This document shows positions 26,899 through 35,560 of a stretch of 46,834 nucleotides of DNA, in pieces (position 1 is the first letter of the stretch; each line of letters opens with the position of its first letter). The stretch covers positions 28,161 to 74,994 of the forward strand of contig PXRY01000090.1 in the NCBI GenBank assembly GCA_003022925.1, in the 5' to 3' direction. The notes beneath the pieces were generated by a model that saw nothing but the letters and a program-made list of their open reading frames with translations, was not told the origin of the DNA and made no database searches. Origin of the DNA: Halobacteriales archaeon QS_8_65_32 (GTDB lineage: Archaea; Halobacteriota; Halobacteria; Halobacteriales; Halococcaceae). Made by a program: the position numbers and the translations under genes.

Positions 26899-27603
26899 TC
26901 AGTCGTCGCTGGCGGTCGCGTCCGCTTCAGCGGCCTCGGTGACCTCGGCGGCCGGCTCGGCGTGTGGTTCGGGGTCGAACGCCTCGAAGTGAACCATCTC
27001 CTCGGGCGGCCGACGTAGCTTTCGGGGTTTTTCAGTGTCCGTCGCGTCCTCCTCGGGGTAGCCGAGCGTTAGCAACATGACCGGCTCGTAGCCCGCACCG
27101 ATGTCGAACTCCTCTTTGACGCCTTCGGGATCGAAGCCCTCCATCGGACAGGAGGCGACACCTTCCTCCCAGGCGGCGTACATGAGTGTCATCGCCGCGA
27201 GCGCCGTGCTCCGGGTACTCCAGACGCGGTTTTCCTCGTATGCGCGCTCGCGCCACCCTTCGACCTGATCGACCAGGCCGTCACGGGTCTCGGCGTCGGG
27301 CAGGTACCCCTTGTCGAGCCAGTCGTCGAACACGCGGCCGGCGTGGGCGGCCGGATCGGTGTTGCCTAAGACCACCACCGCCGCGGCCGCGCCGGTGACG
27401 TGGTCCTGGTCGAAGGCGTGTCCGCGCAGCCGTTCTTGATTTTCCTCGTCGCGCAGCACGAGGAACTCCCAGGGCTGGAGGTTGTATCCGGAGGGAGTGT
27501 GCTTCACGCGCTCAAAGATCGTCTCTAACGTCTCGTCGTCGAGCGGTTCGTCGGTGTAGTCGTGAACCGACCGTCGGTCCTCGATAACGTCGGTGACGTT
27601 CAC
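26899..27603 (-). CDS. Nitroreductase family protein
   Basis: 234 residues taking the GTG at 27603, with a TTTACC element just upstream; a reading from an ATG at 27651 is possible. The FMN-binding segments RRSVHDYTDEPL, TPSGYNLQPWEFLVL and CPMEGFDPEGV are the standard marks of the family, which reduces nitro- or quinone-type substrates with NAD(P)H. The C-terminus is a Glu/Ala-rich extension. The physiological substrate is unknown. Confidence 0.9.
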   Translation of the reverse strand: MNVTDVIEDRRSVHDYTDEPLDDETLETIFERVKHTPSGYNLQPWEFLVLRDEENQERLRGHAFDQDHVTGAAAAVVVLGNTDPAAHAGRVFDDWLDKGYLPDAETRDGLVDQVEGWRERAYEENRVWSTRSTALAAMTLMYAAWEEGVASCPMEGFDPEGVKEEFDIGAGYEPVMLLTLGYPEEDATDTEKPRKLRRPPEEMVHFEAFDPEPHAEPAAEVTEAAEADATASDD

Positions 27604-27805
27604 GTCGGGTAAAGGAATCGAACGGTCAAAAACACCCGAAGAAGCGGGCAACGAAGCCGGTATCCCGGACGACGGTCAAGACGCGGTGACGCGGCACGCG
27701 GAGAGCCCCCGACGGAAGCCGAGCGGGAGCGGAACGGACCGACCGTGAGACGGGGACGCGAACCGAACCCAACCCCTTAGGACGGCGTGGACGCTACGAC
27801 CGACC

Positions 27806-29017
27806 ATGCAACGCGGCGGGAGCGACGGAATCGACCCCGACCCCAACCCTGACCGCGCGCACGATCGGGTAGCCGACGGCAGCGGGGAGTCCAACGGGAA
27901 CGGCGAGTCCGGTCGGAAAAGCGAGCGTCCTGGGAGCCGTGGCCCCACTGGAGATCGAGTGCTCGTCGCCGAGGAGGTGGGTCGGACCTACGGCGAGACG
28001 CGGGCGCTCGATGGGGTTTCGCTCGCCGTCGGGGCCGGCGAGGTATTCTGTCTGATCGGGCCGAACGGCGCGGGCAAGACCACCCTCGTCCGCGCGCTCA
28101 CCGGCACCACCGACCACGAAGGCCAGGTATCGGTGTTCGGGGACCGACCCGTCGAAGTCGATCGCACGCGGGTCGGCTTGCTCCCCCAGGAGTTCGCCCC
28201 CGCGTCGCGGCTTACCGCTCGGGAACTACTTTCGTACTACGCCGGCCTCTACGACAAGTCGGTCAGAATCGACGACCTCCTCGCGGACCTCGGGCTCAAA
28301 GACGCGGCGGACACCCGCTACGAGGACCTCTCGGGCGGGCAAAAACGGCGCGTCTGTGTCGGGACGGCGCTCGTGAACGATCCCGACCTGCTCTTCTTGG
28401 ACGAGCCGACGACCGGGATCGATCCGGCCGGTCGCCGCGCGCTGTGGGAGCTGCTCGAAACCCGGGCCGCAGGGGGCACGACGATACTCGTTACGACCCA
28501 CGATATGGCCGAAGCCGAATACCTCGCCGACCGCGTAGGCCTGCTCGCAAACGGCCGGCTCGCAGAGGTCGGAACGCCGGACGAACTCGTCGCGGCCCAC
28601 GGCGGCGAGAGCCGCCTGGTCGTCGAAGCGGCTGACCCCGCCGCCGGCGCGCGGGCACTATCGGCTGCCGGATCGGCGTACCGCACCGAGGCGCGCGCAG
28701 GCGAATTGGCTGTTTACGGTGTTTCGCCGGCGGAGATCGGCGACGTGGTTCGCGACCTCGAACGCGAAGCCGTTACGTACGACGGCCTCGCTTGGAGCGA
28801 GCCGACCTTAGAAGACGCCTACCTCCGGCTCACCGGGATCGCGGTCGGCAGGGAGGGCGAGCCGGTGGCGGCGACGACCGGCTCCGGTACCGACCCCGAG
28901 GTCGATTCCGGGCCCGACGGAACGCCGGACGAGGCCGATGTCAGCGATGACGCCCAGGCTACCAGCAGTACCGCGACCGACACCGACGCGCCGGTGCGAC
29001 CGAGGAGCAAGCGATGA
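27806..29017 (+). CDS. ABC exporter, ATP-binding protein
   Basis: 403 residues. About 45 low-complexity residues come first; the ABC domain has Walker A GPNGAGKTTL, signature LSGGQKRR, Walker B LLFLDEPTTGID and switch His in VTTHDMAE. After about residue 265 is a DrrA-type C-terminal domain (ESRLVVEAADPAAG to LEDAYLRLTG), then a Thr/Asp/Gly tail. The stop overlaps the permease ATG by four bases. The ATPase powers export by the ABC-2 permease; drug, lipid or metal export are all possible. Confidence 0.93.
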   Translation: MQRGGSDGIDPDPNPDRAHDRVADGSGESNGNGESGRKSERPGSRGPTGDRVLVAEEVGRTYGETRALDGVSLAVGAGEVFCLIGPNGAGKTTLVRALTGTTDHEGQVSVFGDRPVEVDRTRVGLLPQEFAPASRLTARELLSYYAGLYDKSVRIDDLLADLGLKDAADTRYEDLSGGQKRRVCVGTALVNDPDLLFLDEPTTGIDPAGRRALWELLETRAAGGTTILVTTHDMAEAEYLADRVGLLANGRLAEVGTPDELVAAHGGESRLVVEAADPAAGARALSAAGSAYRTEARAGELAVYGVSPAEIGDVVRDLEREAVTYDGLAWSEPTLEDAYLRLTGIAVGREGEPVAATTGSGTDPEVDSGPDGTPDEADVSDDAQATSSTATDTDAPVRPRSKR

Positions 29018-29796
29018 CGGCGCTCGGTCGGATCCGTGCCGAAACGGTCGCCGCGGGGCTGTCGTTCTCGCGGCGGCGGACGGCGGTGTTTTTCACCTTC
29101 TTTTTTCCGGTGATCCTCATCGCAATCTTCGGCGTTCTAGTAGGCACGCGGCCGACCGGCGGCGGTCTCTTTACCGAACCGCCCGAGTACTACCTGCCGG
29201 GCTACCTCGCGGTCGTCGTATTGTTCACGCCGCTCTCGCGGGTCGGGAGCACGATCGCCCGCCATCGCGAGGGCGGACGCTTCGAAAAACTCGCGACGAC
29301 ACCGCTATCATGCGTCGAATGGCTCGCCGCCCACGCCCTCGTGAACGTGCTCGTCATCGGGGCAGCGAGCCTGCTTATCTTCGTGTTGGTAGTATTAGTG
29401 ACCGGCGCGACGGTGCCCATGGGGCCGGCGACGGTAGTCGTAGTACCGTTCGTCGTATGCGCCGTGGCGCTCTTTTGTGGCGTCGGGGCGATCCTGGGTC
29501 GGGTCGCCGATTCACAGGACGGCGTCGTCGCCGCCTCGAACGCGCTCGCGTTGCCCCTTCTGTTCCTCTCGGAGACATTCGTCCCGCCCGATCTCCTGCC
29601 CGCGTGGTTCCGCCCCGTGCTCTCGCTGTCGCCGCTTACCTACTTCGCCCGCGGGGTCCGTGCGGTGACCAGCACACCCAGCGCGAACGCCGCCGGCGGA
29701 GCCGCGATGGGCTGGGAACTCGATCTTGTAGTACTCGTCGCCGTCGCGATCGTCGCGTTCGTCGCCGGGGCGTACGCGATCCCGCGAACCGGCTGA
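29014..29796 (+). CDS. ABC-2 type exporter permease
   Basis: 260 residues with six predicted membrane helices. RRRTAVFFTFFFPVILIAIFG is the usual first helix of ABC-2 permeases, and the segment LFLSETFVPPDLLPAWFRPV followed by LSPLTYFARGVRAV matches the conserved ABC-2 motif before the last helix. It is coupled by overlap to the ATPase. Downstream it is convergent with the DisA_N gene, with a G-rich intergenic stretch. Confidence 0.92.
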   Translation: MTALGRIRAETVAAGLSFSRRRTAVFFTFFFPVILIAIFGVLVGTRPTGGGLFTEPPEYYLPGYLAVVVLFTPLSRVGSTIARHREGGRFEKLATTPLSCVEWLAAHALVNVLVIGAASLLIFVLVVLVTGATVPMGPATVVVVPFVVCAVALFCGVGAILGRVADSQDGVVAASNALALPLLFLSETFVPPDLLPAWFRPVLSLSPLTYFARGVRAVTSTPSANAAGGAAMGWELDLVVLVAVAIVAFVAGAYAIPRTG

Positions 29797-29822
29797 GCAC
29801 GGAAACGAGTGCAAAGTGAGGT

Positions 29823-29857
29823 GGGGCGGGGCAAGGCGGGGTAGGGTGAGGTGGGGG
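29823..29857 (+). other. G-run cluster with G-quadruplex pattern
   Basis: Within a 71-base convergent gap, four G-tracts of at least three occur with short loops: GGGG-C-GGGG-CAAGGC-GGGG-TA-GGG, then a GGGGG 6 bases later. The pattern meets the usual sequence rule for intramolecular G-quadruplexes. It may mark the end of the ABC operon transcript or simply be GC-rich drift. Confidence 0.45.
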
Positions 29858-29867
29858 CGAGCCTGGT

Positions 29868-30549
29868 CTACCGGTCAGCGGTCGTCGAACCGTCGCCGAC
29901 GCGCCACCGGCCGCCGATCTCGCCACGCTCGACGCTCTCGAACATGCCGTTCGAAAAGGCCGTGACACGACCCGACTCCTCGCTCAGTGTCACGGTCGCG
30001 ATAACGTCCTCGCGCGCCGAGGTGTCGAGCGCGTTCATATGTCGCGACCCCATCCAGTCGGCATAGGGAATCGACTCGCCGACGCGCGCTTCGAGTTCGG
30101 CGTGCGAGAGGTGCTTCAGGCGGACCATCTGACGCTGGACCACGCCGTCGATGCTCGCGATCACCGCGCCGTCGCTACTGTGGGCGACCCGCGAGGCGGC
30201 CTCGTAGAAGCGATCGACGTCCTCGGTGACGGTCCGACAGACGTCGGTCGGCCAGCAGTTCGTCCCCATCCGACCGGCGTAACCCTCGACGGAACTACCC
30301 GAGACGATCGCGAGGTAAAACCCCGGGGCCCTTGATATGTTCTTCGCCCCAACGATCGAACCCGATGCTCTGGCTTTCGAGATAGTACCGGATCACGTCG
30401 ACCATCTCGTTGATCCGCCGGTGACGGACGTACGCGATGGTCAGCGACTCGTCGAACCCCTCCGAGCGCGCCGTGTCGGCGTCGACACGACTCGCATCGG
30501 TCGGCACGGCGGTGAGTTCGGTTCCGTCAGCGTCGTCGGCTCGGTGCAT
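29868..30549 (-). pseudogene. DisA_N-domain (diadenylate cyclase-like) gene, one frameshift
   Basis: Two frames join into one 226-residue protein. The first, from the ATG at 30549, reaches FDRWGEEHIKGPG; one extra base in the CCCCGGGG run near 30321-30328 shifts it. The second resumes with FYLAIVSGSS and continues through WPTDVCRTVTEDV to the end. Restored, residue 126-128 is DGA, the nucleotide-binding motif, while the second motif reads RHM (169-171) rather than the bacterial RHR. Such enzymes make c-di-AMP from two ATP. The extended frame upstream to about 30800 adds no clear domain. The total length less one base is divisible by three. A homopolymer sequencing error is possible. Confidence 0.8.
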
Positions 30550-30886
30550 CGTCGAGGTTGACTCTCCCGGTCGGGCCGGTCGAAGGCAATCGAACCGGTC
30601 GATCGTTTCTATCGGTGAGCCCTCGAAGTATATACTCTCGCCCCGAACACGCGGGGAACGCTCGAACGCCGGCGGACCGGAAGCGGGCGTGGCGAACGCG
30701 CTCGACGCCGGGCCAGCGTCGGCGACTGCCGTCGAGACCGCGAGCGCCGAACGCGAGCGATACGGCGACCGATCGGCCAGTTGATACCTGTCCCTTCGGT
30801 CCATCGGGATACGTCGGGCGGAGAACCCAGCCCGGTCGAGAACATGCGAACCCTCAAACCGATCGGTGCCGGTCCCGGTCGGCCGA

Positions 30887-31564
30887 TCAGTTCGAGCGTC
30901 GGTAAGCCGGTATCGCGAGCAGGAGCAAAAGAGCGCCGGCAGCGACCTCGCCCTCGCCGCGGGGCACCCAGCTGTAAATGTGGTTGAGCATGAAGTACGT
31001 AACCACACCTAAAAATAGCGACAGCGACCAGGCGGCGACGGTGATCCGGCCGACTCGGGCGTGGGCGGTCTCGGCGAGTTCGGCGGGCGAGTGGGTGAGG
31101 CCGAGCACGACGGGGAAGATCACCGCCGGGACGGCGACGACCGACAGCAGGATGTGAATCGCGAGCATCGCGAGGTACGCGATCCGTACCGGGCCGGCAT
31201 ATGCAGCGAGGAACTGTCCTTGCTCGATGACGATCCCCTTCTCGAAGCCGCCGCCGACCTTCGTGAGGTACAGCACGAGAAAGAGCAGGATCAGCGCAAA
31301 GGCACTCAGCATCGCTGCGCGATGCTTGCGAACCTCGCCGCGACGAATGAATCGCCAGCCGACGAGCAAGGCCGTCAGCGCGAGCGTGTTCGTGACGGCG
31401 ATGGCATCGGAGAGCACGATCACTGTTCGGTCGCTGATGTCGGGAAAGACGTCGACGACGCCGGTGAAGGTCCCTAAGACGAGCACGTAACCGACGAGCG
31501 AGAGCACCGCGGTGACCGCCACGGGGTGGTCCTTGATCGGCCGCGTCGCCTGCGCGGTGGCCAT
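30887..31564 (-). CDS. DUF420 family membrane protein
   Basis: 225 residues from the ATG at 31564 (MATAQATRPIKDHPVAV). About six membrane helices are predicted. HRAAMLSAFALILLFLVLYL, then IAYLAMLAIHILLSVVAVPAV and HARVGRITVAAWSLSLFLGVVTY carry the conserved histidines of DUF420, a family linked by genomic context in bacteria to cytochrome oxidase assembly (CtaM). Together with ctaA it fits an aerobic respiratory context, although the two are 24 kb apart. Confidence 0.88.
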   Translation of the reverse strand: MATAQATRPIKDHPVAVTAVLSLVGYVLVLGTFTGVVDVFPDISDRTVIVLSDAIAVTNTLALTALLVGWRFIRRGEVRKHRAAMLSAFALILLFLVLYLTKVGGGFEKGIVIEQGQFLAAYAGPVRIAYLAMLAIHILLSVVAVPAVIFPVVLGLTHSPAELAETAHARVGRITVAAWSLSLFLGVVTYFMLNHIYSWVPRGEGEVAAGALLLLLAIPAYRRSN

Positions 31565-31689
31565 ACTCGTTCTACGAGCGGCCGCCGTATGGCCCCTTCG
31601 GATCGCTCGCTGGGGATCGTCAAACGACGGCCACGGCACGGCCCGCACCCCTCGCCGCCGGGTCGCCACTGGGTCACACCCCGTCGAGC

Positions 31690-31845
31690 GCCGCAACGAT
31701 CTCGGCAGTCACTTGCTTTCGCCTCGGTGAGACGACCGGCGAACCAGCGTTCGTTCTCGCCCTCCGAGCGATTGCCCCACCCCATGACGAACAACAGGTC
31801 CTCGTCTCCCGAATCGCCGACGATCGTTGATTGTATACGCTCGCT
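31690..31845 (-). pseudogene. Fragment of an alpha/beta hydrolase-like gene
   Basis: A short minus-strand frame, following a stop, reads VGDSGDEDLLFVMGWGNRSE then GENERWFAGRLTEAK, after which it turns arginine/cysteine-rich. The first part looks like the first strand and oxyanion region of an alpha/beta hydrolase; nothing further of the fold is present. In a neighbouring frame AEIVAALDGV closes with a TGA, consistent with an internal deletion. It sits in a 418-base gap between DUF420 and the MNT-HEPN gene. Confidence 0.4.
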
Positions 31846-31982
31846 TCAGCGTAGGGAATAACCGCGGCACACGATCCGGCGTTCGAAACCACAGTTCGAA
31901 GTGGGTTATAGACGGTCTGTTCGCCCCGTACGTGAACGCTCACGTCGGCTCGATAGCAGCCGATTCACGCTGCGTTTCTCGC

Positions 31983-32725
31983 TCACTGATCGCCGAGGAA
32001 GTCGGAGACAGCGCTCGCATAGCGCTCGAATCGCTCTATGTCCTGCAGGTGGCCGTATACGCGCTCGTCGACGATGTTCGCGTACTCGTGTGCTAGAACG
32101 TTTCTGAATCCGGCCATCTCAATCATCTCGTCGCGGTGGTCGATGAAAGCACGCCTTCTGCTTCCAGAATACGAAAGAGATCGCCGTAATCCTCGGGTTC
32201 CCGGAGCCCCTCCGCGGCGACGATGTGGGAAGCGATATCCAGGCTAGCCTGCGTAGCCTTCTCGAATCGCCGTTCGACGATATCCTGGAGGTCCCTGTCG
32301 CGGAGGTACTCCTTGCGGGAACAGCCCTGCTTTTCGGCCAAACCTCGAAGATACGTTTCGAGGTCGCCGAGCTTCGATAACTCGACGATCTCGTCTTTGT
32401 CGCCCAACAGTACCGTCCCCTCCGAGAGGACCTCGTAACCGAGCTCGGGTCCGACGGCCGCGAGGTCGACCACGTCGATTGCCTCGAAGCCGGTCGCGTC
32501 CGTGATGGAGACGGTTAGTTCGTTGAGCAGTCGTCGCTTCCGTTCCTTGGAGGCACCTTTATTGAACAGTACCGCAACGTCCAGGTCGCTCAGTCCGTGT
32601 GTGGGTCCCGCCGCCTGGGAGCCGAACAGCACGGCCATCGAAGCCGGGTACTCCCGCAGGCACTCGGTCAGCGCGTCCCGGTCGAGTCCGGCCGGAGAAT
32701 CGCTTCGCCGTTCCACGAAGCGCAT
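31983..32725 (-). pseudogene. Fused MNT-HEPN toxin-antitoxin gene, toxin half frameshifted
   Basis: The frame from the ATG at 32725 encodes 200 residues: a nucleotidyltransferase (MntA antitoxin type) with GS at 35-36, ten residues and DLD at 47-49, exactly the G-S-x10-D-x-D motif, with the third Asp in EAIDVVDL. A HEPN (HepT) domain follows directly from about residue 115 (LSKLGDLETYLRG, RDRDLQDIVERRF, LDIASHIVAAEG). It stops at 32123 before the toxin motif. Loss of one G near 32133 explains this: the next frame reads EMIEMAGFRNVLAHEY, containing the RNase motif R-x4-H-x-Y, and ends at 31983. Restored length is 247 residues. MntA and HepT are normally two genes; here they are fused and the toxin is cut off. 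Confidence 0.82.
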
Positions 32726-32749
32726 ATACGTTCTTTACCGTCACGGCGT

Positions 32750-32757
32750 ATTAAAAA
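32750..32757 (-). promoter_or_regulatory. TATA box of the MNT-HEPN gene
   Basis: TTTTTAAT on the minus strand, 25-32 bases before the ATG at 32725. Confidence 0.55.
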
Positions 32758-32854
32758 CTCGTAGCTGGGCGTTCGTCGTAACATCGTGTCGCTACGTATC
32801 GAGCGACACCGCTGGCACCGAAAGCGCCAAACGCACACGCTCGAACGTGAAGGT

Positions 32855-33271
32855 ATGAGCCGAGGGCAGACCCAGCGCCCGATCCGCTGTCTCGTCGCCA
32901 AAGTCGGCCTCGACGGCCACGACCGGGGTGCCCACGTGATCGCCCGGGCCTTCCGGGACGCGGGCTTCGAAGTCATCTATTCGGGCTTGCATAAGTCGCC
33001 CGACGAGATCGTACAAGCCGCCGTCCAGGAGGACGTCGACGTACTCGGGGTTTCGATTCTCTCGGGCGCGCACAACACGCTCGTCCCGAAGATCGTGGGC
33101 GGGTTAGAGGAGTACGACGCCTTCGAGGACACCCTGTTGTTGCTCGGCGGGATCATCCCCGAGGAGGACCGCCCTGAGCTCAGAGAACAGGGCGTAGGGG
33201 CGATCTTCGGGCCGGGCGCGTCGATGGGTGAGGCCGTCTCGTTCGTCCGCGAGAACGCCCCCCAGCGATGA
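32855..33271 (+). CDS. mcmA2: Methylmalonyl-CoA mutase, cobalamin-binding subunit
   Basis: 138 residues. DGHDRGAHVIARAF is the D-x-H-x-x-G B12-binding motif, followed by GFEVIYSGLHKSPDEIV and LGVSILSGAHNTLVPKIV (the Ser/Gly of the nucleotide-tail site). It is the separate small subunit that, with a large catalytic subunit not in the window, interconverts methylmalonyl-CoA and succinyl-CoA. The chosen start is the ATG at 32855. Its stop overlaps the MeaB start, indicating an operon. Confidence 0.93.
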   Translation: MSRGQTQRPIRCLVAKVGLDGHDRGAHVIARAFRDAGFEVIYSGLHKSPDEIVQAAVQEDVDVLGVSILSGAHNTLVPKIVGGLEEYDAFEDTLLLLGGIIPEEDRPELREQGVGAIFGPGASMGEAVSFVRENAPQR

Positions 33272-34623
33272 CCGGCAACGGTGGGAACGATGGAGACAGT
33301 GGGAACGACGAAAACGACGGCCTTGACGGAAACGACGGCGTCGACGGTAGAAGCGGCGACCGTTACGACGACCTCGTTGCCGACCTCCTCTCGGGAAACC
33401 ACCGCGCGCTCGCACGGACCATTACACACATCGAGGACCGCGCGCCGGGGTATCGGGAACTGGTATCGGCGCTACACGGACACACCGGAAGCGCGGACGT
33501 TATCGGGATCACCGGTAGTCCCGGTTCGGGCAAATCGACGCTCGTCGATCGAATGGCCGAGCATTACCGCGAGGCGGGCCTGACCGTAGGGATCGTCGGC
33601 GTCGATCCCTCCTCGCCGTTTACCGGGGGGGCGGTGCTCGGCGACCGTATCCGCATGAGTTCGACGACGGGGGGCATGGAGGTCTTCTTCCGGTCGATGT
33701 CAGCTCGGGGATCGCTGGGGGGCTTGTCCACCGCCACGGCGGACGCGGTCAAGGCCCTCGATGCCTTCGGCAAGGACAAAGTACTCGTCGAGACCGTCGG
33801 CGCGGGTCAGAACGAAGTCGACGTCGTCAAGACCGCCGATACGGTCTGTGTGCTAGTGCCGCCGGGCAGCGGCGACGACGTCCAGATGCTAAAGGCGGGC
33901 ATCTTGGAGATCGGCGACGTGTTCGTCGTGAACAAAGCCGACTTAGAGGGAGCGGACCGGACCGTCACCGAGCTGCGCGAGATGATCGAGGGCCGGTCCG
34001 ATCGCCTCTCGTCGCTCGACGCCGGCGGTCGCGGTAGCTACGATCACCGTGAGGGCCACGAGGCTCAGGGTCACGGTCATCACGGTGGCCACGGGCACCG
34101 CGACGACCGGGGAGATCGGGGTAACGGGGAACGCCAGGACCGCCGAGAACGAGGGGAGGGCCACGGAGAACACGACGAGGAGCGGGCGGACGGGCCGGCG
34201 AACGGGGCGAACGACGCCGACGCCGGTACGGACGCCGAACCGGACGTCTGGACGCCCCGGATCGTCGAGACGGTTGCGAAGTCGGGGTCGGGGGTCGAGG
34301 AGTTCCTCGCCGCGCTCGACGGCCACCGCGACTTCTTGGAGCGGTCGGGCCGGCTCGAACGCCAGGTCAGACGGCGGTACACCGAGGAGATTCGGGGATT
34401 GCTGCGCGAGGATTCGAGCGCGCTGATCGAACGGGAGATAGCCGCCCGTGGCGGGATCGACGCCTTCGTCGATCGCGTCGTCGCGGGCGAGACCGATCCG
34501 TACGCCGTCGCCGAAGAGGTCATCGCGCCGTTTCGCAATTGTCTCGCCGCCTGCCGGGACGACACGGCCGGTCGGGGCGACGCAGCGGGTCAAGGTGATG
34601 CGGGCGGGCGGGACGGCGTGTGA
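33268..34623 (+). CDS. meaB: MeaB-type GTPase (methylmalonyl-CoA mutase chaperone) with His-rich insert
   Basis: 451 residues; related proteins have about 320-370. MeaB protects and reloads the mutase in a GTP-dependent manner. Walker A GSPGSGKST is at residues 83-91, Walker B-type IVGVDPSSPFTGG near 109-121, the base-recognition NKAD at 222-225. A low-complexity insertion at about 250-325 (starting DAGGRGSYDHREGHEAQGHG and continuing with Asp, Arg, Gly and many His) separates the G-domain from the C-terminal dimerisation arm (EEFLAALDGHRDFLERSG). The His clusters could bind metal, but this is speculation. The first 30 residues are also Asn/Asp/Gly-rich. Confidence 0.93.
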   Translation: MTGNGGNDGDSGNDENDGLDGNDGVDGRSGDRYDDLVADLLSGNHRALARTITHIEDRAPGYRELVSALHGHTGSADVIGITGSPGSGKSTLVDRMAEHYREAGLTVGIVGVDPSSPFTGGAVLGDRIRMSSTTGGMEVFFRSMSARGSLGGLSTATADAVKALDAFGKDKVLVETVGAGQNEVDVVKTADTVCVLVPPGSGDDVQMLKAGILEIGDVFVVNKADLEGADRTVTELREMIEGRSDRLSSLDAGGRGSYDHREGHEAQGHGHHGGHGHRDDRGDRGNGERQDRRERGEGHGEHDEERADGPANGANDADAGTDAEPDVWTPRIVETVAKSGSGVEEFLAALDGHRDFLERSGRLERQVRRRYTEEIRGLLREDSSALIEREIAARGGIDAFVDRVVAGETDPYAVAEEVIAPFRNCLAACRDDTAGRGDAAGQGDAGGRDGV

Positions 34624-34919
34624 GAGCCTGGCGACGCGCACGAACGCAGCTGATACATACGCGTGCGGCGAGATCCGTGCGCTAGAAAGGAACGCGCGGG
34701 GAGAACTCGGCCCAGGACGGTCGTCGGTTCGGCCCTTGTATTCCAGGGGTGTGGCTCTTGACGATAACTACTCAACGAAGAGACGGGCGCAATCAGGCGC
34801 AACCACCACCCGCACCACCCACACTCTCGACGGCGCGATGGGCACACCGGGTGCCCTTACGCTCGTCTTCGGTATCGTCGTGCGCCCGCTCGTTCGGTGC
34901 TCGCACCTACCGAACGAAC

Positions 34920-35220
34920 CTTTCTGCACTTGGAGTCAGCGAGTCGATACCCCGCGGCTACGGACTCGTACTGACACTGGCTCACTTTTCAGTGCTATCC
35001 TCACCCTGAAGCGCGACGCGTTGTGCCTCTTTTCCGATCCGCCGGGCTCGGTGTCCATTAGGGGAGTTCAGCCTACGGAGTTCACCTGCAACTCTGCTCA
35101 TCGACCGCAAGGGCGTTCCAGCCCTTTCCGGCTTCGACCTATGAGGGATTTTCCTGCGATATCGCGTCACCCATACCGTCGCTGGACAGCTCATTTGTCT
35201 TCAATTCAATAACCGTCCGT
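34920..35220. other. Possible transposon-end or structured-RNA relic
   Basis: The stretch is less GC-rich than its surroundings and contains an AAGGGC GTTCCA GCCCTT hairpin near 35109-35126 and a TTTGTCTTCAATTCAATAA end near 35194-35212. The only long frame (minus, 34982-35194) is Arg/Ser-rich and fits no family. Its look resembles the ends of haloarchaeal IS200/IS605-type elements, but no transposase fragment is certain. Confidence 0.25.
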
Positions 35221-35523
35221 CTGTAACTATCGAGGGTACGTCCGAGAGAAACCGATAATGGCGCTTGGACCCTACAGAGGTTCGTCTATGACCGTGTTCT
35301 CGGCGTCGATACCCGAGCAGCTAAGAACTTATTAAGCGCCTTATTCTATCGTTACATATCGGCGTTGTGTTCGCGTTCTCGAACGGACGACCACGGTTCC
35401 CCGGGAGCGCCATCCGTATCGAGGGGGGTCGACTCACCGTTATCACTCCAGATCGCTTTCTAAACGCTTTCAGTATCTCTCGTGGCTTCGTTCGTGTCGA
35501 TGAACGGATCGAACGGACTGTGC

Positions 35524-35532
35524 CTTTTTAGG
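35524..35532 (+). promoter_or_regulatory. TATA box of the surface-protein gene
   Basis: CTTTTTAGG lies 29-37 bases before the ATG at 35561. Confidence 0.5.
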
Positions 35533-35560
35533 TACGCCGGGACTCAGTAGGGATCAGAGC

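Larger units (their letters stand above)
34624..35560. other. 937-base gene-free region
   Basis: No protein gene is supported. A short hairpin (GGGCAC ACC GGGTGCCC-like) is near 34838-34856 and CGTTCGGT...ACCGAACG near 34891-34915. The middle (34920-35220) is a distinctive conserved-looking stretch described separately. From 35300 the sequence is AT-richer, ending with the promoter of the surface-protein gene. Confidence 0.6.
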
